The position numbers were made by a program, and so were the translations under genes. A stretch of DNA of 64,000 bases from Bacteroides sp. MSB163 (GTDB lineage: Bacteria; Bacteroidota; Bacteroidia; Bacteroidales; Bacteroidaceae). Positions 54,262-62,068 of this stretch are shown here, piece by piece. The stretch lies in contig NZ_CP143867.1 of the NCBI RefSeq assembly GCF_036416795.1, positions 1,736,001 through 1,800,000 on the forward strand. Reading direction: 5' to 3'. A model generated the notes under the pieces. It was not told the DNA's origin. It saw only the letters and a program-made list of their open reading frames with translations, and made no database searches. Positions within the stretch are counted from its first letter, which is position 1. The number at the start of each line of letters is the position of its first letter.

Positions 54262-54768
54262 TCAGACACCCTCTTTATGATTTATTAAACATTCTTTACG
54301 TATCACTTGCAGTGCTTTCACGATATGCTTCCTGACTGCACTTACACTGATATTCAATTCTTCGGCCACTTCCTGATATTTCTTTTTTTCTACATAGCAT
54401 TCTTCTAAAATATGTTTGGTATGTGGAGTGAGTTTTTGCATAGCTTTCTGAATGGCCAACATTTTCTCGTCCCATTCTTGATAATCGGTTTCTACATAGT
54501 CTTGGGTAAGGTCAGTATATAATTGTACGAACTGCTGATGCACATTTTGATGTCGGAGATAATCAATACTTTTGTTGCGCACGTATGTATATAAATAGGA
54601 CTTGACCGTTGCTTTGTTCACTTTGTCATAGTTATTCCACAGAAACTCGAAAGCATCGCTCACAATGTCTTTACTAGCCTCTATATCGTTTATCAAATGA
54701 TAAGCATAATAATATAGTTGAGGATAATATTCTTTGAAAAGAATATCAATGCCGGTTTTATCTTTCAC
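54262..54768 (-). CDS. ECF-type RNA polymerase sigma-70 factor
   Basis: 168 residues from a GTG at 54768 (VKDKTGIDILFKEYYPQLYY). A longer frame starting at ATG 54834 adds a hydrophobic stretch unlike any sigma factor, so the GTG start is preferred. Region 2 includes YYAYHLINDIEASKDIVSDA and FLWNNYD; region 4 HTH is EELNISVSAVRKHIVKALQV. It activates the SusC/SusD operon when released by FecR. Divergent from the CDF transporter gene. Confidence 0.92.
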   Translation of the reverse strand: MKDKTGIDILFKEYYPQLYYYAYHLINDIEASKDIVSDAFEFLWNNYDKVNKATVKSYLYTYVRNKSIDYLRHQNVHQQFVQLYTDLTQDYVETDYQEWDEKMLAIQKAMQKLTPHTKHILEECYVEKKKYQEVAEELNISVSAVRKHIVKALQVIRKECLINHKEGV

Positions 54769-54851
54769 ACGTAAAAGTATTGAATAGTAAATAAATCGAT
54801 GTGCAAATAAACAAATAATAATTGAGAAATGCAATATAGCTTTTATTTTAG

Positions 54852-54859
54852 TATATTTG
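54852..54859 (+). promoter_or_regulatory. -7 box of the CDF gene
   Basis: TATATTTG, 31 bp before the ATG at 54891; no convincing -33 element. Confidence 0.5.
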
Positions 54860-54890
54860 CGGCAGATTTTTCTTAATAAGTAAGTATTGA

Positions 54891-55793
54891 ATGAGTGCAG
54901 AAGCAGCTTCTTCCCGGGAGAAGGGGATATATAAAGTGACGATTGCCGGTAGTATCGTTAATTTTGTGTTAGTTGTACTGAAGTTCGTGGCAGGTATCTT
55001 GGGGCATAGTGCCGCTATGCTGGCTGATGCAGTTCATTCTTTATCTGATTTTGTGACGGATGTTATTGTCATCGTGTTTGTGCGCATATCCAATAAGCCT
55101 CAGGACAAGGGACATGATTATGGACATGGGAAGTATGAAACGTTGGCTACGGCTATTATCGGAATACTACTGTTATTTGTCGGTTTCGGTATTTTGTGGA
55201 ACGGTGTCTCTTCTATTTACGCATTTATCAAAGGAGAACAGCTGGGAGCGCCCGGAATGATAGCATTGGTTGCCGCTCTTGTCTCTATTGTGTGCAAGGA
55301 AATCCTGTATCAATATACTGTTATTAAAGGGAAAAGCCTGAATTCACAGGCGGTAGTGGCCAATGCCTGGCATCATCGGAGCGACGCTTTTTCGTCTATA
55401 GGAACGGCTGTAGGCATTGGAGGCGCAATCTTGTTGGGCGAACATTGGCGGGTACTCGATCCGATAGCTGCTGTGATTGTCAGTTTCTTTATAATGAAGG
55501 TAGCTATTCAACTGTTGATTCCTTGTGTTGACGAGTTGCTTGAAAAGTCTTTGCCGGATGAAGTGGAGAAAGATATTGAGCAAGCATTGCTCTCTTTTCC
55601 CGGAGTTAGTGAGCCGCATCATCTCCGCACGAGGCGTATCGGTAGTTATTGTGCGATTGAGGTACATGTGCGCATGGACGGAGGGATTACGTTGGAAGAA
55701 GCTCATACTACGGCTACGGCTATTGAACATAAATTAAAAACAATGCTTGGCGAAGGTACGCTGATTAATATTCATGTAGAACCCAAGAAGTAA
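54891..55793 (+). CDS. Cation diffusion facilitator metal transporter
   Basis: 300 residues. Six-helix CDF core: metal-site motifs LADAVHSLSDFVTD (TM2, His/Asp) and ANAWHHRSDAFSS (TM5, His-x3-Asp). The C-terminal cytoplasmic domain (about 215-300, EVEKDIEQALLSFPGV, EVHVRMDGGITLEEAH) is a ferredoxin-like regulator. It exports Zn, Fe or Mn by proton exchange; the metal cannot be fixed from sequence. Its stop overlaps the epimerase start by one base (TAATG). Confidence 0.95.
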   Translation: MSAEAASSREKGIYKVTIAGSIVNFVLVVLKFVAGILGHSAAMLADAVHSLSDFVTDVIVIVFVRISNKPQDKGHDYGHGKYETLATAIIGILLLFVGFGILWNGVSSIYAFIKGEQLGAPGMIALVAALVSIVCKEILYQYTVIKGKSLNSQAVVANAWHHRSDAFSSIGTAVGIGGAILLGEHWRVLDPIAAVIVSFFIMKVAIQLLIPCVDELLEKSLPDEVEKDIEQALLSFPGVSEPHHLRTRRIGSYCAIEVHVRMDGGITLEEAHTTATAIEHKLKTMLGEGTLINIHVEPKK

Positions 55794-56800
55794 TGGAAAG
55801 TATATTAATAACAGGAGCCAGTGGATTTATCGGAAGTTTCATCGTGGAAGAGGCGTTGAAGCGGAAGTTCGGCGTGTGGGCGGGTATCCGTTCGAGCAGC
55901 AGCCGGGAATATCTGCGAAACCGTAAAATACACATCCTGGAACTGGATTTTGCACACCCCAATGAATTGCGTGCGCAGCTTTCCGGCCATAAGGGAACAT
56001 ATAATAAATTCGATTATATCATCCATTGTGCCGGTGTCACCAAATGTACCGACAAACGGGAGTTTGACCGGGTGAATTATTTGCAGACGAAATACTTTGT
56101 CGATACTCTTCGTGAACTGAATATGATACCGAAGCAATTTATCTATATCAGTACGTTGAGTGTGTTTGGCCCTGTTCATGAGAGAACCTATCAGCCGATT
56201 ACCGAAGAAGACTCCCCTATGCCCAATACTGCTTACGGGTTGAGTAAACTTAAAGCGGAGCTTTACTTGCAAAGTATTCCCGGTTTTCCTTATGTCATCT
56301 ATCGCCCCACGGGAGTGTACGGCCCGCGTGAAAAGGATTACTACTTGATGGCGAAGTCTATCAAGCAGCATATGGACTTTGCCGTTGGCTTTCGCCGGCA
56401 GGATCTGACATTTGTTTATGTGAAAGATATTGTGCAGGCTGTATTCCTCGGCATTGAGAAACAGGCATGTCGGCGTGCTTATTTCCTGGCAGACGGACAG
56501 GTGTACCGTAGCCGCGCTTTCTCCGATCTGATCCGAAAAGAATTGGGTAATCCGTTTGTAATTCGGGTGATATGCCCATTAATTATATTGAAAGTTGTAT
56601 CTTTGCTCGCTGAATTCTGGGCGGTGCGTAGCAAGAAGCCCGGCACTCTCAATTCTGATAAGTATAACATAATGAAACAACGCAATTGGCAATGTGACAT
56701 CGGCCCGGCTGTAAGAGAGTTGGGATTTGCACCCCAGTACAATCTGGAACAAGGTGTAAGAGAGACTATTGCCTGGTATAAGAACGAGGGATGGCTTTAG
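55793..56800 (+). CDS. NAD-dependent epimerase/dehydratase (extended SDR)
   Basis: 335 residues. NAD-binding TGASGFIGSF (about 7-16), DYIIHCAGVTK (about 77-87), YISTLSVFG and the catalytic YGLSKLK (about 145-151). Extended SDR of the sugar-nucleotide or sterol-dehydrogenase-like type. It overlaps the PAP2 gene by 10 bp; together they suggest lipid or lipid-linked modification (inference). Confidence 0.92.
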   Translation: MESILITGASGFIGSFIVEEALKRKFGVWAGIRSSSSREYLRNRKIHILELDFAHPNELRAQLSGHKGTYNKFDYIIHCAGVTKCTDKREFDRVNYLQTKYFVDTLRELNMIPKQFIYISTLSVFGPVHERTYQPITEEDSPMPNTAYGLSKLKAELYLQSIPGFPYVIYRPTGVYGPREKDYYLMAKSIKQHMDFAVGFRRQDLTFVYVKDIVQAVFLGIEKQACRRAYFLADGQVYRSRAFSDLIRKELGNPFVIRVICPLIILKVVSLLAEFWAVRSKKPGTLNSDKYNIMKQRNWQCDIGPAVRELGFAPQYNLEQGVRETIAWYKNEGWL

Positions 56801-57756
56801 ATTTATTTAAAAAGGTAGAAACCCGGAAAGGGTTATTTGCAGTTGAGAAGATAACACTTATATATAATTTGTTGACTTCGATTTTGATCTTGTTTCTTTT
56901 TCAGGAAATGGATCATCCGGTGCAGATGTTGATTGACCGCGCAATGATTGCGGGCATGACGTTTTTATTGATGTATCTTTACCGGCTGGCACCCTGTAAG
57001 TTTTCCGCCTTTGTGCGTATTGCTATCCAGATGTCCTTGCTTTCCTATTGGTATCCCGATACGTTTGAGTTCAACCGGATATTTCCGAATCTGGACCATG
57101 TGTTTGCTTCAGTAGAGCAGTGGATGTTCAATGGGCAGCCGGCAGTATGGTTCTGCCTCCGTTTCCCGCATATGTGGGTAAGCGAGCCGTTCAATATGGG
57201 ATATTTCTTCTATTATCCGATGATTTTGATTGTGGTAGTGTGGTATTTTATTTATCGTTTTGAACTTTTCGAGAAGTTGTCGTTCGTGCTGGTCACCTCT
57301 TTCTTTATCTATTATCTGATTTATATCTTTGTTCCGGTGGCAGGTCCGCAGTTCTATTTCCCGGCTATCGGTGATGATAATGTGGCGCAGGGTGTGTTTC
57401 CTTCCATCGGAGATTACTTCAATCATAATCAGGAATTACTGCCCGGACCGGGATATGATCATGGATTCTTTTACAACCTGGTAGAGGGTTCTCAGCAAAT
57501 CGGTGAACGCCCTACAGCAGCTTTTCCCAGTTCGCATGTAGGAATTTCCACTATCCTGATGATTATGGCGTGGCGTGGTAGCCGCAGGTTATTTGCCTGT
57601 CTGTTTCCCTTCTATGTACTGCTTTGTTGTGCCACGGTGTACATTCAGGCGCACTATTTGATTGATTCGATTGTAGGATTTGTTTCTGCTTTCGGTTTGT
57701 ATGTGGTGGTGACGTGGATGTTCAAGCGGTGGTTTGCACAGCCGATGTTCAAGTGA
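56791..57756 (+). CDS. PAP2-superfamily membrane enzyme, AUR1/inositol-phosphoceramide-synthase-like
   Basis: 321 residues with about six transmembrane segments. Catalytic motifs at the end: GERPTAAFPSSHVGISTI (about 238-255, motif with PSSH) and VYIQAHYLIDSIVGF (about 284-298, His and Asp). The pattern is closer to AUR1-like/PAP2_3 proteins than to classical lipid phosphatases. A phospho-head-group transferase or phosphatase acting on sphingolipid or isoprenoid lipids is plausible, as Bacteroides make sphingolipids (inference). Last gene of the CDF-epimerase-PAP2 unit. Confidence 0.88.
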   Translation: MALDLFKKVETRKGLFAVEKITLIYNLLTSILILFLFQEMDHPVQMLIDRAMIAGMTFLLMYLYRLAPCKFSAFVRIAIQMSLLSYWYPDTFEFNRIFPNLDHVFASVEQWMFNGQPAVWFCLRFPHMWVSEPFNMGYFFYYPMILIVVVWYFIYRFELFEKLSFVLVTSFFIYYLIYIFVPVAGPQFYFPAIGDDNVAQGVFPSIGDYFNHNQELLPGPGYDHGFFYNLVEGSQQIGERPTAAFPSSHVGISTILMIMAWRGSRRLFACLFPFYVLLCCATVYIQAHYLIDSIVGFVSAFGLYVVVTWMFKRWFAQPMFK

Positions 57757-58046
57757 GTAACCATTTCCAGACAGGAAGGACTTCAATTTGTTATAAAAGA
57801 ACACGGCATCGTCTATACTGTATTTACGTAACAGGCTGACCGCTACAAGATTTTCAAGCAAAGAGGTATTTGCATCTAAAAGTAGTAAGCTTAAAATGCC
57901 ATTGTCGGCAAAATAATATTTTGGATTGGTTTCCTGTTCTACCAGTTTGTCGGCTATATTTGGAAATGACATGAAATCACTTGCTGCTTGCTAACCTCTT
58001 TCCTGTTTTCAAGCAGTATTTTTTTTAATGTTTCTTTCTTTAACAT
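57757..58046 (-). pseudogene. Remnant of an ATP-binding protein gene (AAA-14/DUF4143 family)
   Basis: Starts at ATG 58046 with the family-typical N-terminus MLKKETLKKILLENRKEV, reads 30 residues and stops. In another frame, from 57972, it continues with the DUF4143 C-terminal part (NPKYYFADNGILSLLLLDAN, TSLLENLVAVSLLRKY, DDAVFFYNK). The roughly 300-residue middle, including the Walker motifs, is deleted. It also has lost its end and runs toward the PAP2 gene. A -7 box-like TATTTTTG is still present upstream. Confidence 0.75.
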
Positions 58047-58247
58047 ACTATATTGTTTTATTCATTGAACAAAAATAGGTGTTTTTTGTTCAATCATCAA
58101 GACAATAGCTGACTTGCTTTTTTCTGTACGGATTTGAGGCAAACGATTTGCGGACTATTTGTCATTGCACCAAGCTCGAAAAGATTTATGACTTATCAAC
58201 TAAGAGTTAACCTCTTATGATGAAAAAGGATGAGTTATTTTTAAACA
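58047..58247. other. Intergenic region without gene
   Basis: AT-rich. Contains the upstream region of the ATPase remnant (minus-strand TATTTTTG at about 58071-58078) and no other recognisable feature before the terminator at 58248. Confidence 0.6.
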
Positions 58248-58285
58248 TTCAGCCCTTGCTTTATGAGAATAAAGCAAGGGCTGAA
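58248..58285 (-). terminator. Terminator of the LRR-PEGA-FN3 operon
   Basis: Perfect 17-bp stem (58248-58264 with 58269-58285) and GAGA loop, 38 bp past the last stop. The minus strand continues into an AT-rich stretch. Confidence 0.88.
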
Positions 58286-58322
58286 TAATTTATAGCAATA
58301 GTTTGTAACCTATTACAAAGGC

Positions 58323-60617
58323 TTACTTGACGCTTTTTGTAGTATTTCCCGGTGGAATGTTATCGTCTCCTCCCGGTGTAGTACGTAGCGTACGGAAAGT
58401 CGTGTAATAACTATATCCTATACCATTCTTGTTTTTGGCATAAGCACGTACATAGTAGTAAGTATATGCCTTCAGACCGGTAGCATTGAGGGTGAATGTC
58501 TTATCAGCATTCAGCGTCACCTTGATGTGGCTATCCTTCTCTATGGTCGGTTCAGAATTGTTTTCACTCCAGCAGAAACCTACCTCCTCGATTTCAAGCG
58601 CCTCGCTTCCGTCACCACCGTCGTTGGTAATCTTGCCGCTCATGGTGGCGGTAGTGCTGCCTATGCTACTTTCCTCTATCTGGGCGAAAGTGTTTGGCAC
58701 AGAAGAGTAAGAGGTGACGAAGTTGGTGGGCGAACTATAAGAGGTGCCTTTGGCGTTGGTGGCGTATGCACAGATATAATAACGGGTCCGATATGCTAAC
58801 CCTTTCAATTCTGCTGTGAACGTATCATCTTTAGAGCCGGATGCAACTTTGATGACTCCTGCCGCACCTATGGTGGGGCTGACGACAGTGGTGGAGTATA
58901 CAAATCCTCTTTCAGTGATTTCAAGTCCGCCTTTGTCGGAAATTACGGCTTGCGCGGTAGAATGATCATCGTGGATGGCAGTCATCTCCATATTCACTAC
59001 TTCGGGGGCTTTGGTCAGTGCCGTGGTGAACTCAAAGGCAGGACTATAGCCTGTTCCGTTCACATTCTTGGCGTAGGCACGTACGTAGTACTTTTGGCCC
59101 TTTTCCAGAGAAGTCAGTTTCAGACTGATGTTGTTTCCGGTACTTTCGTCTTTCATCCAACTATCGTCCAGTGTAGGAGTGGAGGAAGTGCTACTCCAGC
59201 AGATACCTTTCTCCGTTACCTTACGTCCGCCATCGGTAGTGATACCGGCCTTCACGGTAGCTTCAGTCTCGCCGATTCCGGTTATTTCGGAGATGGTGAC
59301 GGTGGGTTCGTAAGTACGTCCCAGCGTGAACAGAGTAGCTTCGCTGTAGAATGTACCGTCGCGTGTCACGGCGTATGCAGTGGCATAGTATGATGCACCT
59401 TCATTCAAATCTACCAGGTTTACATTGATCGTATTTCCTTGATTTGTATCAGTGACATGCGGGCCATCCGTTGCGGGTTTGGTGGAGAAGATGCTGTAGC
59501 AGATACCTTTCTCCGTTACTTCTACGCCTGCAGGAATCTGTATGGAACTGCTTAATGTGGCGGAAGTAACCTCGATGTTGCTTGCTACGGGAGTCGTGAG
59601 CGTGGCGACTTGTTTTTCTTCAGTCTTGAACGTGAGGATGTTGCTGTATCCCGTCCCTTTTTCGTTGACGGCATACGCACGCAAGTAGTAAGTCGTCACA
59701 GGGTTCAAGTCTTCGATGATTTCACTGAATTGGGTTGCTTCATCTTTTCCGGTCACGGTTTTGAGGTTTTCGATAGTAGGCACCTGGTTTTCGGTGCTCC
59801 AGCAGAAACCATACTCTGTCACCTTGAACCCTCCGTTTGTACTGATAACCGCAGAAGGAGTGGCGGCAAATGCCGTGATGTCTCCCATCGTACAGGTCAG
59901 TTGAGGGATTTTCAGTTCTTCGGTGGTGAAGGTTATCGCTTCGCCGTAGCCGGTTCCAGCTTTATTGATGGCATAGGCTCTGACGATATATTTGGTCAGA
60001 GGCTGCAACTCGGAAAGTTGAGCACTGAAATTTTCAGCTTCTATACTGACTGTCCGGGTCTTGTCGTAAGTAGTAGGTTCGGGCATGCCTTCCTGATAAA
60101 CCTTGTAAGCAAATCCTCGCTGCGTAACACTTTGTCCACCGTTGTCGGTGATGTTGCTGCTCAGCAAAGCGCCGTTCTCGTTGACGTTGGTGGCAACGGT
60201 GGTTGCCACTACGGGAGAGGTACTTGAGAGGGTTGCAAACTGAATGACTTCTCCTTTGGCTACACTGCCTCCGCTGCGGGCGCAGATGCTATAACAATAT
60301 TCGTTTCCCGGGCTTAATCCGTCGATGAGGCAGGTATATCTGCCCTCCGTGGTGTTGTCCGGTGTGGCTGCAAATTCTTCCGCGTCCGTCAGCGAATTTC
60401 CCTTGGCGAAAAGGAAGAAGACTTCTACCTTGGCAATGCTGTTGGCGTGCTCTACAACACTACCGGACAGGAGAGCCTCGAAGCGGGTCATGTCTGCGGC
60501 ACTGTTGGTCACCAGCGTTGGCGGGTATGTTTGCGGTTCTTTGTCCTCGCTGCAACCTATCAGGCAGAATAGAAGAAGCAAGGGGAGAACCACGTTCTTT
60601 ATCTGATTTATTTTCAT
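58323..60617 (-). CDS. Lipoprotein of seven FN3-like repeats
   Basis: 764 residues from ATG 60617 (MKINQIKNVVLPLLLLFCLI); the longer frame adds 11 residues before a good signal sequence. Lipobox LIGC then SEDKEP, an acidic surface-export-like signal. Seven tandem domains of about 95-105 residues follow, each with a GxCWS- or GFxYS-like strand and an ending such as YYVRAYAKNVNGTGYS, as in FN3-like repeats of Bacteroides surface proteins. No catalytic motif. Probably a surface adhesin or binding stalk. It follows the PEGA gene by 22 bp. Confidence 0.88.
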   Translation of the reverse strand: MKINQIKNVVLPLLLLFCLIGCSEDKEPQTYPPTLVTNSAADMTRFEALLSGSVVEHANSIAKVEVFFLFAKGNSLTDAEEFAATPDNTTEGRYTCLIDGLSPGNEYCYSICARSGGSVAKGEVIQFATLSSTSPVVATTVATNVNENGALLSSNITDNGGQSVTQRGFAYKVYQEGMPEPTTYDKTRTVSIEAENFSAQLSELQPLTKYIVRAYAINKAGTGYGEAITFTTEELKIPQLTCTMGDITAFAATPSAVISTNGGFKVTEYGFCWSTENQVPTIENLKTVTGKDEATQFSEIIEDLNPVTTYYLRAYAVNEKGTGYSNILTFKTEEKQVATLTTPVASNIEVTSATLSSSIQIPAGVEVTEKGICYSIFSTKPATDGPHVTDTNQGNTINVNLVDLNEGASYYATAYAVTRDGTFYSEATLFTLGRTYEPTVTISEITGIGETEATVKAGITTDGGRKVTEKGICWSSTSSTPTLDDSWMKDESTGNNISLKLTSLEKGQKYYVRAYAKNVNGTGYSPAFEFTTALTKAPEVVNMEMTAIHDDHSTAQAVISDKGGLEITERGFVYSTTVVSPTIGAAGVIKVASGSKDDTFTAELKGLAYRTRYYICAYATNAKGTSYSSPTNFVTSYSSVPNTFAQIEESSIGSTTATMSGKITNDGGDGSEALEIEEVGFCWSENNSEPTIEKDSHIKVTLNADKTFTLNATGLKAYTYYYVRAYAKNKNGIGYSYYTTFRTLRTTPGGDDNIPPGNTTKSVK

Positions 60618-60639
60618 TGTGATTCGCTTGTTTAGTAGA

Positions 60640-62019
60640 TTAGAATACAAATCCCAGACCGCCGGTCACTTCATGATACTTGAAGTTCACGGTGTGGAAG
60701 CCTACCGAAATGCAGAACTTGCCGAAACGCAGGATACCGCCCAATTCACCGGCCACGCCTGTGGCGGAATTATCCATATCTTTCACCTGTGTGCCTTCGG
60801 CATATTCTTTTTCGCCTATGGTCATGGGGGCAGCCAGTTCGTAAGTCAGCGTGCGTGTACCGTATCCGGCACCGGCATAGAGGTAGAACTTCTTACCCAG
60901 CTGGCGGAAATAACCGCCTGTGATGGACATGCGCGATTTGTTTTTCACTCCTTCTTTATAGAAAGGCGGAGTCGTAGCATCGATACCTTCTACGATACCG
61001 TCTCCGTTACATTCCAGTTCGCCGCTTGCCGAACCGAAGTCGCTGCGGAAACCTACATAGAAACCATTTTTCCGGCCGAAGCCCAGCATGGCGCCAAAAG
61101 TGGTTCCGTTGGGGTTGTATCCGGCTTGAAGCATGACGAGGGTGTTCATCGGTACTTTAGGCTTGATGGTGGACTCCATGTGGAAGGTGGGGCGCACGGT
61201 TTCTCCGGCGGTCACGTTCAGCAAGGTGTCGATAGGGAAGTAGGTCTGCTTCTCGATGCGTACCTTATATTCCTTGATGGCCATGCGGTCGCTGCGATAG
61301 GGAGTCTTTCCTACCAGAACGCTGTCAATATAGACGTCGGCATCCTGTTCGGGCAAGGAGAAGATTTCCATGTAGCCGAACTTGGGCTTCAGGGTGACGC
61401 TCTTTATTACCTGTTCGCTGCCCAGCGTAACGATTCCGGCATCCGGCTGATACATGGGGGCTTCTACGCGGTAGGTATGTTCGCCCTTGGGCATGGTTGC
61501 AGAGAAGAGTCCGTTTTCGATAGGCACTTGTTCATCGTCTACATATACGTTGGCGTTGGCAGGCTCGGGGCGCAGTACGAAGAACTGCATGTTATTTTCC
61601 ACAACGGGCTTGTCTTCGCTGTCACCGGTGTTCAGCACCATTTCGTATACGGTACCTTTTTCGATGATGTCCGGATAGAAGTAGTTTCGCAGGATACCCA
61701 GTTGGTCGTGCAAAATGGAGATACGGCGTGCGCCACGGGGGACATACAGCCAGATTTCTCCGGTTTTGTTTTCGCGTGCCGTGATGCCGAGCGCGTCCGG
61801 TTCGAACATGAGATCCTTTACGTTGGTTACGATACGGATCAGGGCACAGATTTCGCCGTTCTGGTCTTTCTTCGGGGCGGTTACGCGTGCCGTGATGTCC
61901 GTTTCCATGCGATTGAACGATGCGACGGCTATTTTGCTTTGCTGCGCCAGTGCGGTGGGGCAGCAGATCACTGCTACCACAACCGCTGCCAACCAGCATT
62001 TTAGTTTGTTTGATTTCAT
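60640..62019 (-). CDS. PEGA-domain protein with C-terminal beta-barrel-like region
   Basis: 459 residues. Signal peptide (about 1-25, ending TALAQ). N-terminal domain with two strands (AVASFNRMETDITARV, IWLYVPRGARRISILHDQLG), PEGA-like domains (about 150-285, ANVYVDDEQVPIENGLFSA and ADVYIDSVLVGKTPYRSD) and a C-terminal region (about 290-459) of alternating strands ending in aromatic GLGFVF, which looks like an outer-membrane barrel. Role unknown; co-expressed with surface LRR and FN3 proteins. Upstream LRR gene ends 49 bp away. Confidence 0.88.
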   Translation of the reverse strand: MKSNKLKCWLAAVVVAVICCPTALAQQSKIAVASFNRMETDITARVTAPKKDQNGEICALIRIVTNVKDLMFEPDALGITARENKTGEIWLYVPRGARRISILHDQLGILRNYFYPDIIEKGTVYEMVLNTGDSEDKPVVENNMQFFVLRPEPANANVYVDDEQVPIENGLFSATMPKGEHTYRVEAPMYQPDAGIVTLGSEQVIKSVTLKPKFGYMEIFSLPEQDADVYIDSVLVGKTPYRSDRMAIKEYKVRIEKQTYFPIDTLLNVTAGETVRPTFHMESTIKPKVPMNTLVMLQAGYNPNGTTFGAMLGFGRKNGFYVGFRSDFGSASGELECNGDGIVEGIDATTPPFYKEGVKNKSRMSITGGYFRQLGKKFYLYAGAGYGTRTLTYELAAPMTIGEKEYAEGTQVKDMDNSATGVAGELGGILRFGKFCISVGFHTVNFKYHEVTGGLGFVF

Positions 62020-62068
62020 TCTATTGTTCGTTTATTCACGTTTCTTATTCCGTTTCTGATTCTCTGGA

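Noticed and set aside
54769..54834. Longer ATG start for the ECF sigma factor
   Set aside because: The added residues (MHFSIIICLFAHRF...) are hydrophobic and unlike region 1/2 of ECF factors; the GTG at 54768 gives the normal length.
60619..62004. 461-codon open frame on the plus strand opposite the PEGA gene
   Set aside because: It mirrors the PEGA coding frame on the other strand. It has no signal or family motifs and no ribosome-binding context, while the minus-strand frame has a signal peptide and recognisable domains.
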